DNA of 9,810 nucleotides from Synechococcaceae bacterium WB4_1_0192 (GCA_009926195.1 RFPK01000051.1:1-9810); one strand, 5' to 3'. Numbered from the stretch's first letter, positions 1 through 7,458 are shown. Made by a program: numbers and translations. The notes: generated by a model not told the origin, from the sequence alone.

Positions 1-218
1 GCCATTTTCAGAACCGTCGTCTCACCCGCGCCCAGCGCGAACGACAGGTAAGGTGGGTACTTGCCGATCCCGATCCGATCGATCTGACGGACCACGTTAT
101 CCATCCCGGCATCGTTGGCGATGCGCACGGTCATCAGGTTGCGCGACTGTTCAAGCCCCCAGCGCATGGTGTGCGTACCGCCCGCCCCGCGCATGTCAAA
201 GTTGCGGAAGCATTTCTG
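1..218 (-). CDS. mrcA: Penicillin-binding protein 1A, internal fragment (foreign to the rest of the window)
   Basis: Read on the minus strand (codons in register with 179-177), these bases give one open peptide with no start or stop inside the window. It includes GTHTMRWGLEQSRNLMTVRI and, further on, YPPYLSFALGAGETTVLKM. SRN is the SxN motif of the transpeptidase domain of class A penicillin-binding proteins. The phrase LSxALGAGETT is typical of PBP1A, which polymerises and cross-links peptidoglycan in the periplasm; the glycosyltransferase domain and the KTG motif would lie outside. The wording is closest to alphaproteobacterial (sphingomonad-like) PBP1A as I remember it, not to cyanobacterial PBPs. 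Homology is clear up to about base 190 and probable to about 218 (residues QKCFRNF), where ycf23 begins in the opposite direction. A gene losing its middle exactly where another starts points to a chimeric join. The family call is confident; the exact edge is not. Confidence 0.75.
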
Positions 219-929
219 ACCGAGCGCCGCGCCCTCAAGGTGATCGCCGGCCTCACCAACTTTGATGCCGCCAGTGTGGAGCGCATCAGCCGGGCCGCTG
301 GCCTCGGTGGTGCCGACCTGATCGATGTGGCCTGTGATCCCGAGCTGGTGCGCCTGGCTGCCGAGGTCTCCGGCCTGCCGATCTGCGTCAGCGCCGTGGA
401 TCCCGAGCTGTTCCCCGCCGCCGTCGCCGCCGGTGCCGCCATGGTGGAGATCGGCAACTACGACGCCTTCTATCCCCTCGGCCGCATCTTCGATGCCGAT
501 GAGGTGCTGGCGATCACCCGCCGGACCCGTGAGCTGCTGCCCGAGGTGGTGCTGAGCGTCACCGTTCCCCACGTGCTGCCCCTCGATCAGCAGGAGCAGC
601 TGGCCGTGGATCTGGTGGCCGCCGGTGCCGACATCATCCAGACCGAAGGCGGCACCAGCGCCAGGCCGTTCAGCGCCGGTAGCCTCGGCCTGATCGAGAA
701 GGCTGCCCCCACCCTGGCCGCCGCCCACAGCATCAGCCGCGCCGTGGCCGTGCCCGTGCTCTGCGCCTCCGGTCTCTCCGCCGTGACCGTGCCCATGGCC
801 GTGGCCGCTGGCGCCGCCGGCGTGGGCGTGGGCTCCGCCGTGAACAAGCTCGGCGATGAGCTGGCGATGGTGGCGGTGGTCCGCGCCCTGCGCGAAGCCC
901 TCGGCAGCGCCGTTCAGGCCCGCGTCTGA
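171..929 (+). CDS. ycf23: Ycf23/DUF561 family TIM-barrel protein, N-terminus probably chimeric
   Basis: A 252-residue reading from a GTG start. From about residue 16 it matches the DUF561 (Ycf23) family of cyanobacteria and algal plastids. Markers are ALKVIAGLTNFD (21-32), GADLIDVACDPELV (47-60), AGAAMVEIGNYDAFYP (87-102), GADIIQTEGGTSARPF (152-167) and CASGLSAVTVPMAVAAGAAG (198-217). The alternating strands and glycine-rich loops, with a late GVGVGSAV segment, look like a flavin- or phosphate-binding TIM barrel related to nitronate monooxygenase and IMP dehydrogenase folds. No reaction is established for the family. Residues 1 to about 15 lie on DNA that codes for PBP1A on the other strand, so the GTG at 171 is probably not the native start; the true 5' end is likely lost. 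The C-terminus is intact. The holin-family gene and uvrB follow in the same direction. Confidence 0.85.
   Translation: MRTARPAHVKVAEAFLTERRALKVIAGLTNFDAASVERISRAAGLGGADLIDVACDPELVRLAAEVSGLPICVSAVDPELFPAAVAAGAAMVEIGNYDAFYPLGRIFDADEVLAITRRTRELLPEVVLSVTVPHVLPLDQQEQLAVDLVAAGADIIQTEGGTSARPFSAGSLGLIEKAAPTLAAAHSISRAVAVPVLCASGLSAVTVPMAVAAGAAGVGVGSAVNKLGDELAMVAVVRALREALGSAVQARV
185..225. other. Probable chimeric junction
   Basis: Left of this interval the minus strand encodes alphaproteobacterial-type PBP1A; right of it the plus strand encodes cyanobacterial Ycf23. Both proteins are internal at the join: PBP1A lacks its upstream part and Ycf23 lacks a normal start. No insertion sequence, att-like repeat or inverted repeat is visible at the join. 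Mis-joining of two organisms' DNA during assembly is the simplest reading; a real recombination event is the alternative. Confidence 0.6.
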
Positions 930-1005
930 GTCGCTCGCGTAGCGCAAACCTGACGAACCCCGAACCCGTGCCTAGCTTGCGGTCAGCCTTGCTGCCGCGG
1001 CGGTC

Positions 1006-1431
1006 ATGGGTTCTTTGGCGTGGTTGCTGCAGTGGCCCGTGCGGGCCCTGGTGCTGTTGGTGGTGGCCTGGCTCCCCCTCGGGGTTGAGCTGGATGGCTT
1101 CGGTAGTGCCCTGCTGGCGGCGGTTCTGATCGGCTTGCTCGGCACGCTGCTGGTGGCACCGCTCAAGGCGCTGCTCGCCCTGCCCTGGGCGCTCACCAGC
1201 CTGGGTGGTCTGATCACGCCGATCAGCTGGCTGTTCAACTGGCTGATCGCCGCGATTCTGTTCGGTCTGGCGGCCTGGTTGCTGCCCGGCTTCCGACTGC
1301 GCCGTGGCCTGTTCAGTGCCGTGCTCGGCGCCGTGGTCTATGCCGTGCTGTCGATGGTCGTGCTGCGCTGGCTGGGTCTGGAGGTGGATCTCACCCGCGC
1401 CTCGCTGCTGATGGGTCTGCCCCTGGCCTGA
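1006..1431 (+). CDS. Phage holin family (YvlD-like) four-helix membrane protein
   Basis: A 141-residue, very hydrophobic protein from ATG. Four membrane segments can be seen at about residues 7-26, 34-60, 72-94 and 103-122. The phrase GVELDGFGSALLAAVLIGLLG (26-46) is characteristic of the Phage_holin_4_2 / YvlD family, small inner-membrane proteins found widely in bacteria. Despite the name, they are usually chromosomal and not lytic, and no precise role is known. There are 76 bases between ycf23 and this ATG, with no clear Shine-Dalgarno sequence. A TAGCTT sequence at 973-978 could be a -10 element, but this is weak. uvrB begins 71 bases after its stop, so the two may be co-transcribed. There is no sign of prophage nearby, so I infer a resident envelope protein. 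Confidence 0.8.
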   Translation: MGSLAWLLQWPVRALVLLVVAWLPLGVELDGFGSALLAAVLIGLLGTLLVAPLKALLALPWALTSLGGLITPISWLFNWLIAAILFGLAAWLLPGFRLRRGLFSAVLGAVVYAVLSMVVLRWLGLEVDLTRASLLMGLPLA

Positions 1432-1502
1432 GCGCTGCGGTGGCCGGAACCTGGCGGCATCCGCCACCGCAGTCGGTGGCAGGGCTCCCCGAGAATGGGG
1501 TC

Positions 1503-3512
1503 ATGCCCACACCCTTTCAGCTCCAGGCCCCCTACGAACCCCGCGGCGATCAGCCTGAGGCGATCGCCGGCCTGGTGGCGGGGGTGGAGGCCGGTGAGCG
1601 CTACCAGACCCTGCTGGGTGCCACCGGTACCGGCAAGACCTTCACGATCGCCAATGTGATCGCCCGCACCGGCCGGCCGACGCTGGTGCTGGCCCACAAC
1701 AAGACGCTGGCGGCGCAGCTGTGCAATGAGTTGCGCGAGTTCTTTCCGAACAACGCCGTTGAATATTTCATCTCCTACTACGACTACTATCAGCCGGAGG
1801 CGTATGTGCCTGTCTCCGATACCTATATCGCCAAGACCGCATCGATCAATGAGGAGATCGATATGCTGCGCCACTCGGCGACGCGCTCGCTGTTTGAGCG
1901 TCGCGATGTGATTGTGGTGGCTTCGATCAGCTGCATCTACGGTCTGGGTATTCCCAGCGAATACCTCAAGGCGGCGGTGAAGTTTGAGGTGGGCTCCAGC
2001 CTGAATCTGCGCGCTTCGCTGCGGGAGCTGGTCAACAACCAGTACTCCCGCAATGATCTGGAGATCTCGCGCGGCCGCTTCCGCGTACGTGGCGACGTGC
2101 TGGAGATCGGCCCGGCCTATGAAGATCGTCTGGTGCGGATCGAGCTGTTTGGCGATGAGGTGGAGGCGATCCGCTATGTCGATCCCACCACCGGAGAGAT
2201 CCTGCAGAGTCTGGAGGCGATCAGTATCTACCCTGCCAAGCACTTCGTGACCCCGAAGGAGAGGCTGGAGGACGCAATCAAGGCGATCCGCACCGAGCTG
2301 CGCGAACGGCTCGATGTGCTGAATGAGCAAGGCCGCCTGCTGGAAGCGCAGCGGCTGGAGCAGCGCACCACCTACGACCTGGAGATGCTCGAGCAGGTGG
2401 GCTACTGCAACGGCGTCGAGAACTACGCCCGCCACCTGGCCGGCCGCCCGGCCGGTACGCCGCCCGAATGCCTGATCGATTATTTCCCGGACGACTGGCT
2501 GCTGGTGGTGGATGAAAGCCATGTGACCTGCTCGCAGCTGCAGGCCATGTACAACGGCGACCAGAGCCGCAAGCAGGTGCTGATCGAGCACGGCTTTCGC
2601 CTGCCGTCCGCTGCCGACAACCGGCCCCTGAAGGGGTCGGAGTTCTGGGAAAAAGCCCGCCAGAGCATCTTCGTGAGCGCCACCCCCGGCGACTGGGAGA
2701 TGCGCCAGAGCGACGGCCAGGTGGTGGAGCAGGTGATTCGCCCCACCGGTGTGCTCGATCCGATCGTGGAGGTGCGTCCCACGGACGGTCAGGTGGACGA
2801 TCTACTGGGCGAGATCCGCATTCGCGCCGAGAAGCAGGAGCGGGTGCTGGTGACCACCCTCACCAAGCGCATGGCCGAGGACCTCACCGATTACCTGGCT
2901 GAGAACAACGTGCGGGTGCGCTACCTGCACTCCGAGGTTCACTCCCTGGAGCGGATCGAGATCATCCAGGACCTCAGGAACGGTGAATACGACGTGCTGG
3001 TGGGCGTGAACCTGCTGCGCGAGGGTCTGGATCTGCCGGAGGTGTCGCTGGTGGCGATCCTGGATGCCGACAAGGAGGGCTTCCTGCGGGCCGAGCGCTC
3101 CCTGATCCAGACCATCGGTCGTGCCGCCCGCCATGTGGAGGGGGTGGCACTGCTCTATGCCGACAATCTCACCGATTCGATGGCCAAGGCCATCTCCGAA
3201 ACCGAACGGCGCCGTGCCATTCAGCACACCTACAACGAGAAGCACGGCATCACGCCGACACCGGCCGGTAAGCGGGCCGGCAATTCGATCCTGGCGTTTC
3301 TGGAGGTGTCGCGCCGGCTCAATGACGAGCAGCTGGAGCAGGCCAGCGAGCAGGCTGTGCATAACGATGTGCCGCTCGATTCGCTGCCGGAGCTGATCCA
3401 GCAGCTGGAGGACAAGATGAAGGTGGCGGCGAAGAATCTGGAGTTTGAGGAGGCCGCCAACCTGCGCGATCGCATCAAGACCCTGCGTCAGAAGCTGGTG
3501 GGCAAGGCCTGA
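1503..3512 (+). CDS. uvrB: UvrABC excinuclease subunit B
   Basis: A complete 669-residue UvrB, the usual family length. In nucleotide excision repair UvrA loads it at damaged DNA; UvrB verifies the lesion and recruits UvrC for the incisions. Visible in order: the N-terminal PYEPRGDQPEAI motif (10-21), Walker A GATGTGKT (39-46), the damage-probing beta-hairpin beginning YYDYYQPEAYVP (92-103), IVVASISCIYGLG (137-149), the Walker B-type motif VVDESH (335-340), SATPGDWE, the helicase C-terminal motifs LVTTLTKRMAEDL and NLLREGLDLPEVSLVAILDA, the arginine-finger region QTIGRAARH, and a C-terminal UVR domain (about 631-665) that binds UvrC. I chose the ATG at 1503 because the upstream in-frame extension looks non-coding and the family starts right here. 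GAGAAT at 1490-1495 resembles a -10 box and would give a very short leader; this is inference. The LCP gene lies convergent, 39 bases downstream. Confidence 0.98.
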   Translation: MPTPFQLQAPYEPRGDQPEAIAGLVAGVEAGERYQTLLGATGTGKTFTIANVIARTGRPTLVLAHNKTLAAQLCNELREFFPNNAVEYFISYYDYYQPEAYVPVSDTYIAKTASINEEIDMLRHSATRSLFERRDVIVVASISCIYGLGIPSEYLKAAVKFEVGSSLNLRASLRELVNNQYSRNDLEISRGRFRVRGDVLEIGPAYEDRLVRIELFGDEVEAIRYVDPTTGEILQSLEAISIYPAKHFVTPKERLEDAIKAIRTELRERLDVLNEQGRLLEAQRLEQRTTYDLEMLEQVGYCNGVENYARHLAGRPAGTPPECLIDYFPDDWLLVVDESHVTCSQLQAMYNGDQSRKQVLIEHGFRLPSAADNRPLKGSEFWEKARQSIFVSATPGDWEMRQSDGQVVEQVIRPTGVLDPIVEVRPTDGQVDDLLGEIRIRAEKQERVLVTTLTKRMAEDLTDYLAENNVRVRYLHSEVHSLERIEIIQDLRNGEYDVLVGVNLLREGLDLPEVSLVAILDADKEGFLRAERSLIQTIGRAARHVEGVALLYADNLTDSMAKAISETERRRAIQHTYNEKHGITPTPAGKRAGNSILAFLEVSRRLNDEQLEQASEQAVHNDVPLDSLPELIQQLEDKMKVAAKNLEFEEAANLRDRIKTLRQKLVGKA

Positions 3513-3513
3513 G

Positions 3514-3544
3514 AGGCCGACCGCCAACGCACGGTCCGCGGCCT
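3514..3544. terminator. Possible hairpin between convergent uvrB and LCP genes
   Basis: AGGCCG (3514-3519) pairs with CGGCCT (3539-3544), and ACCG (3520-3523) with CGGT (3532-3535). A three-base bulge and an eight-base loop separate the arms. It sits in the 39-base gap between two converging genes, where a two-way terminator would be expected. Neither side has a real T-run, so termination here is only a suggestion. Confidence 0.35.
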
Positions 3545-3551
3545 TCGCTGA

Positions 3552-4548
3552 TCAGAGCGGCGGTTCCTCGCTGGCGGGTGCCTTCTGGGCGGACACGTCC
3601 GGCATCCAGTAGCTGAGGTCGTCGTGCCAGTAGGGCGCGCCCGCCAGGCGGCTGGCGCTGAGTTTGGTGGTGGCCATGGCCGTGACCAGCCGGCCCATGT
3701 TTCGCCAGCTTGCGGAACACCTCCGCCAGGACCAGTTTCTGCCGCTCCATCCGGCCGATGTCTCCCAGTTCGTCGTGGCGGAAGCGCAGGAACCCCTCGA
3801 GCTCCGCACCCTTGAGCAGCTGCCGGCCAGGGTAGAGATCGATCGTCAGCCCCTGGCTCCTGTCCACGTAGTAGAGGCGCTTGGGCACATCCACCTCCAC
3901 GCCGCCGAGGGCATCGGCCAGGCGTTGTACCGCATCGAGATTGAGCACCAGGTAGCGATCCACCCGTGCGTTGAGCAGGTGGCTCAGCTCCTGTTTGACC
4001 ATCTCAGGCCCGCCGCTGCTGTACAGGGCGTTGGCCTTCATCACCCCGTATCGGGCCGAGTCGATGTAGGTGTCGCGCGGCACCTGGGTGAGCTCGGTGC
4101 GGCCGTTATCCAGCCGCACCGTCATCATCACGTCGGTGTTGGTGCTGACATGATCGGTGCCCATCACGATGATGCGGCGGTCGCCCATCCCCGCTGGGCT
4201 GATCAGGGAATTCAGCACCCCGCTGGAGTGCGGCAGTGCCGCCAACAGGCCGGTGGCCAGATGGGGAAGGGGGCCGCTCAGGCCATAACCCAGTCCCAGT
4301 CCCGCCAGGAACAGGGGCAGCCTTGGCAGGCCACCGCGGCGAGCTCCCTCATGCTTGCCTGGCCCCTTGCTCCTGCGCTTGGCCGGTGTCGCCGTGGCCC
4401 GCGCCCGCTGTCGACGTCGATCATCGATGTCCGCCACCGGCGTGCGGCGCCGGCTGCTGGAGGTCGTCAGCTCCAGGCCATTGCGGCCCTGGTCCCGCCG
4501 GGTGCGGCCGGAGCGACGGGGGGCGGGATTGGGCTGGGCCTGGGGCAT
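3552..4548 (-). pseudogene. LytR-CpsA-Psr (LCP) family protein, disrupted by frameshift and probable deletion
   Basis: The start at 4548 gives a basic, disordered N-terminus (1-75), a membrane segment (about 76-105) and an LCP domain facing the periplasm. LCP enzymes transfer lipid-linked glycopolymers to peptidoglycan. Landmarks are RRIIVMGTDH (124-133), LTQVPRDTYID (153-163), YGVMKANALYSSGG (167-180) and FRHDELGDIGRMERQ (256-270), which carry the conserved acidic and arginine residues. After RKLAK (near base 3700) the frame breaks. Continuing in that frame gives low-quality sequence to 3475, well inside uvrB. The next frame instead gives MGRLVTAMATTKLSASRLAG, then WHDDLSYWMPD, and stops at 3552 with nearly every third base G or C. 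LCP proteins normally have about 30 more residues between these two parts, so a deletion not divisible by three is likely. It could be a real lesion or an assembly error. It lies downstream of purT in the same direction, with a 65-base gap. Confidence 0.75.
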
Positions 4549-4613
4549 TGCAGGGCTGTCGTGGCCGCACCATACGGTTGCAACACCCTTGCCGCCAGAG
4601 CTGATTGGCCGCT

Positions 4614-5804
4614 TCAGCCGCCGGGCAGCACCCGGATTGCGGCGGCGGCGGCGTCGGCCCGGTTGCGCGCCTCTTCCAGACTGGTGCCCGTCGCCAGGGC
4701 CACGCCCATGCGCCGATGCGGCCGCGCATCGGGTTTGCCGAACAGCAGCACCTGCACATCAGTCGCGCTCAGGGCCTCCTCCAGGCCGCTGTAGGCGACG
4801 CTGTCGCTGCTCTGCTCCGCCAGGATCACGCGACTGGCGGCCGGTCCGAGCGAGCGGATCTCAGGGATCGGCAGCCCCAGCACGGCCCGCAGGTGCAGCT
4901 CGAATTCACTCAGGTTCTGACCGGCCAGGGTCACCAGGCCGGTGTCGTGGGGGCGTGGCGACAGCTCGGAGAACACCACTTCACTGACGCCATCCGTGTT
5001 GCGGCACACGAAGAACTCCACGCCGAACAGGCCGGCGCCGCCCAGGTTGTCGGTGACGCGGCGGGCCATCGCCTGGGCGGCCGCCAGCTGTTCCCAGTCC
5101 AGGTGGGCCGGTTGCCAGCTGGTCTGGTAGTCGCCGCGCTCCTGGATGTGGCCGATCGGTGGGCAGAACAGGGTCGGTCCCTGCCATTGCTTCACCGTGA
5201 GCAGGGTGATCTCCTGCTCGAACTGCAGGAACTCCTCCACGATCACGCGGGCGCCGCTGCCGCGGGCGCCGGCCATAGCCGCCTCCCACGCTGCTGGGAT
5301 GCCCTCGGGCCCCTGCACCACGCTCTGGCCCTTGCCGGAGGAGCTCATCACCGGTTTCACCACCACCGGCCAGCCCAGCGGTTCAGCAGCGGCCGCCAGC
5401 TCGGCGGCACTTTCGGCGTAGGCGAAGCGGGCCGTGCGCAGACCCAGTTCCGTGGCCGCCAGATCGCGGATGCGGTCCCGGTTCATCGTCACCGCCGTGG
5501 CGCGGGCCGTGGGGATCACGGTGGTGCCACCGGCCTCCAGCTCCGCCAGGGCATCCACTGCCAGGGCCTCGATCTCCGGGATCAGCACCTGCGGGTTGTG
5601 GCGTCGCACCACCGCCTTGAGGGCCTCCGGATCGGTCATGGCCACCACCTCGGCCACATCGGCTACCTGCATCGCCGGGGCACCGGCGTACCGATCCACG
5701 GCGATCACATGGCAGCCGAGGCGCTGGGCGGCGATCGCCACCTCCTTGCCCAGTTCACCGCTGCCCAGAAGCATCAGGCTGCGGGGAAAGGTGGGGCTGG
5801 CCAT
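4614..5804 (-). CDS. purT: Formate-dependent phosphoribosylglycinamide formyltransferase 2
   Basis: A complete 396-residue ATP-grasp enzyme, about the same length as E. coli PurT. It makes formyl-GAR from GAR, formate and ATP, the third step of purine synthesis, without needing formyl-tetrahydrofolate. The N-terminal domain opens with MLLGSGELGKEVAIAAQRLG (11-30). The ATP-grasp part shows VVVKPVMSSSGKGQSVV (147-163), VIVEEF (187-192), HIQERGDYQTSWQP (219-232), FGVEFF (260-265) and the metal/nucleotide motif FSELSPRPHDTG (278-289). The C-terminus has KPDARPHRRMGVALA (357-371). All these regions look intact, so it should be active. The ATG at 5802-5804 is supported by the close fit of the N-terminus to the family. 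It is divergent from a small membrane protein gene (52 bases between starts) and upstream of the LCP gene. Confidence 0.97.
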   Translation of the reverse strand: MASPTFPRSLMLLGSGELGKEVAIAAQRLGCHVIAVDRYAGAPAMQVADVAEVVAMTDPEALKAVVRRHNPQVLIPEIEALAVDALAELEAGGTTVIPTARATAVTMNRDRIRDLAATELGLRTARFAYAESAAELAAAAEPLGWPVVVKPVMSSSGKGQSVVQGPEGIPAAWEAAMAGARGSGARVIVEEFLQFEQEITLLTVKQWQGPTLFCPPIGHIQERGDYQTSWQPAHLDWEQLAAAQAMARRVTDNLGGAGLFGVEFFVCRNTDGVSEVVFSELSPRPHDTGLVTLAGQNLSEFELHLRAVLGLPIPEIRSLGPAASRVILAEQSSDSVAYSGLEEALSATDVQVLLFGKPDARPHRRMGVALATGTSLEEARNRADAAAAAIRVLPGG

Positions 5805-5856
5805 GGCCGCGGCTGGGGCGAGAGACTCCCCTGATCCTGCCCCGCCAAGCGCACCC

Positions 5857-6027
5857 GTGCCTCTCTCCTCCCTGCTGGCCTATGCCACCGCCGGCGACGC
5901 CGCCAACGGGCTGCTCAACGGCTGGGACATCGACACCCTGCAGCGCTGGACGCTGATCTACCTCGGCATCTCCTCGCTGGCGTTCGTGGTGGTCTGGCTG
6001 GTGGGCTACCTGCGTCGGCCCGGCTGA
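5857..6027 (+). CDS. Small one-helix membrane protein, unassigned
   Basis: A 56-residue protein from a GTG start: a short polar N-terminus with GLLNGWDIDTLQRW (18-31), one membrane helix (about 32-52, LIYLGISSLAFVVVWLVGYL) and a basic tail ending LRRPG. The basic tail suggests the C-terminus is cytoplasmic. I do not recognise the family. It is about the size of small photosystem or cytochrome subunits, but I see no match to a specific one. The reading frame is open far upstream inside purT, so the start is set by GTG being the last good candidate before the hydrophobic part and by lying just outside purT. It is divergent from purT and convergent with the next gene, so it needs its own promoter, which I could not identify. 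Confidence 0.65.
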   Translation: MPLSSLLAYATAGDAANGLLNGWDIDTLQRWTLIYLGISSLAFVVVWLVGYLRRPG

Positions 6028-6050
6028 TGGTCTTCGCCGGCCGCCGCACG

Positions 6051-6083
6051 CAGGTTGGGTCGATCAGGCTGGGTCGATCAGGT
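6051..6083. repeat. 14-base tandem duplication at a gene's 3' end
   Basis: TGGGTCGATCAGG followed by C/T occurs at 6056-6069 and again at 6070-6083. CAGGT at 6051-6055 is the tail of a partial third copy. On the minus strand the array covers the last codons (NLIDPA) and the TGA stop of the 80-residue gene; the stop is formed inside the second copy read. Confidence 0.85.
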
Positions 6084-6306
6084 TGAGCTGCCGCACCGGC
6101 GATTGCTCATCGATGAAGCCGTAGGCCTCGAACACGGCATCGTCGCCATGGGTGATGTGCTGCCCGTCGTTGTGGCGTTCCAGCACGAAGCCTTCGGCCG
6201 CCATGCGGCGCATCAGGGCCGCTGCCTCCTCGAAGCGGGAGGCCATCGCCTCCAGGCTGGCGCAGTCGGCCGTCAGACCGGTTTCCTTCCAGGTGAAGTA
6301 GGCCAT
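6064..6306 (-). CDS. Conserved small hypothetical protein downstream of mraY
   Basis: An 80-residue soluble protein from ATG: it begins MAYFTWKETGLTADCASLEA and contains an amphipathic helix (FEEAAALMRRMAAEGF, about 25-40). It then has ERHNDGQHITHGDDAVFEAYGF and a C-terminus ending LNLIDPA. The resemblance to small proteins of other marine Synechococcus is from memory. No catalytic motif is obvious and no function is known to me. It starts 33 bases after the mraY stop in the same direction, so it is probably the last gene of a DUF3134-mraY operon. The stop codon falls inside a tandem 14-base repeat, so the extreme C-terminus may vary between strains. Confidence 0.75.
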   Translation of the reverse strand: MAYFTWKETGLTADCASLEAMASRFEEAAALMRRMAAEGFVLERHNDGQHITHGDDAVFEAYGFIDEQSPVRQLNLIDPA

Positions 6307-6339
6307 GGCACAGGGGCGGCGTCGAGGGGCCGGGGCAGG

Positions 6340-7443
6340 TCAGGGCAGCAGCAGCAGGCCCAGCCCCACCAGTAGCAGGCTCACGCTCCACAGGCCCACC
6401 ACCACCTGCTGTTCACTGGCGCCCCCGAGCTCGAAGTGGTGGTGCAGCGGCGCCATGCGCAGCACGCGCCGGCCCTGGCCGGTGGCGGGGTTCTTGGTGG
6501 CCTTGAACACCCAGACCTGCACGATCACCGACAGGGATTCGGCCAGGAACACTCCGCCCATCAGCAGGAGCGGCCAGAGGCTGTCGCTGAGCAGGCTGAC
6601 GGCTGCCAGGGCGGCGCCCATGGCCAGGGACCCGGTGTCGCCCATGAACACCCGCGCCGGGTGCCGGTTGAACAGCAGAAAACCGAGCCAGCAGCCGGCC
6701 ATGGCGGCGCAGAAGCCGGCCATGGCCGGATCGCCGCTGTTGCCGCGCAGGATCAGCTGCAGGCCGAGACCGCTGAACACGATCGCGCCGCAGCCTGCCG
6801 CCAGGCCGTCGAGCCCGTCGGTGAGGTTGGTGGCGTTGCTCTCGGCCAGGAACACGAACAGGCCCAGCGGCCAGATCAGCAGGCCCATCGGCAGCACCCA
6901 GCCCAGGGGAAGGTCGATCTCGATGGCACTGCTGGGCAGCTGGTTCTGCCACCAGGCCCAGCCCAGGAATGCCGCAGCGCTCAGGGCCTGCAGCAGCAGC
7001 TTGCCGCGGGGTGTAAGGCCGGTGTTGTGGCGCTTGGTCAGGCTGCGCCAGTCATCGGCGGCGCCGATGGCCATGTAGGCCAGGGTGATGGCGGCCACTG
7101 CCGGCAGCCGCGGGTCGGACGGTGCCGTGAGGGCGCCCACGATCACCCCCACCGGCACCACCAGCAGCCCGCCCATCGTGGGGGTGCCGGCCTTGCTCAG
7201 GTGGGCCTGCGGCCCCTCCTCGCGGATCACCTGCCCGAGCTTGAGGCGCCGCAGCCGCGGTACGCCCCAGGCGCAGAGGCCGGCGCTGATCAGGGCCGCC
7301 GCCAGCAGCGGCACGCTCAGCTGGGGGGCCTGGCTGAGCAGGCTGTCGCTGAGCAGGGCCAGCCCCAGCAGCAACAAGCCCAGCAACAGCGCCAGAGAGC
7401 GACTGTTGCCGGGCAGGGAGGCGATCAACCGGGTGGCGGACAC
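6340..7443 (-). CDS. mraY: Phospho-N-acetylmuramoyl-pentapeptide transferase
   Basis: A complete 367-residue polytopic membrane enzyme with about ten hydrophobic segments. MraY moves phospho-MurNAc-pentapeptide from UDP to undecaprenyl phosphate, making lipid I on the inner face of the membrane. Key motifs (numbered from a TTG one codon further upstream) are KAGTPTMGG (85-93), the aspartate pair in GAADDWRSL (128-136), ATNLTDGLDGLA (205-216), FMGDTGSLAMG (267-277) and the histidine loop RMAPLHHHFELGG (330-342). These carry the Mg and substrate residues of the family. No ATG is near the 5' end. GTG at 7443-7441 is chosen, with TTG at 7446-7444 equally possible. Only 12-15 bases separate it from the stop of the DUF3134 gene, in the same frame, so translation may be coupled. 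It sits away from the mur/fts genes usual in other bacteria. Confidence 0.96.
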   Translation of the reverse strand: MSATRLIASLPGNSRSLALLLGLLLLGLALLSDSLLSQAPQLSVPLLAAALISAGLCAWGVPRLRRLKLGQVIREEGPQAHLSKAGTPTMGGLLVVPVGVIVGALTAPSDPRLPAVAAITLAYMAIGAADDWRSLTKRHNTGLTPRGKLLLQALSAAAFLGWAWWQNQLPSSAIEIDLPLGWVLPMGLLIWPLGLFVFLAESNATNLTDGLDGLAAGCGAIVFSGLGLQLILRGNSGDPAMAGFCAAMAGCWLGFLLFNRHPARVFMGDTGSLAMGAALAAVSLLSDSLWPLLLMGGVFLAESLSVIVQVWVFKATKNPATGQGRRVLRMAPLHHHFELGGASEQQVVVGLWSVSLLLVGLGLLLLP

Positions 7444-7458
7444 CAAGGTAGGGAGGCT

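Noticed and set aside
1006..1431. Holin-family gene as evidence of a prophage
   Set aside because: No phage structural, lysis or integrase genes are near, and the YvlD-like family is commonly chromosomal.
733..1467. Long minus-strand frame opposite ycf23 and the holin-family gene
   Set aside because: The translation is low-complexity Gln/Arg/His sequence, as expected opposite a GC-rich gene; both plus-strand genes have clear family identity.
1489..1502. Short CCCC/GGGG hairpin just before the uvrB ATG as a regulatory RNA
   Set aside because: Four G-C pairs with a six-base loop are common by chance at this base composition, and nothing else supports regulation there.
1338..2591. 417-residue minus-strand frame inside uvrB
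   Set aside because: It is opposite a highly conserved UvrB region, shows no recognisable motif, and is rich in His/Gln/Leu as antisense shadows usually are.
3475..3690. C-terminal extension of the LCP protein in its original frame, running into uvrB
   Set aside because: Third-position G/C is poor and the sequence (HGHGHHQTQ and similar) does not resemble LCP proteins; the shifted frame stopping at 3552 fits much better.
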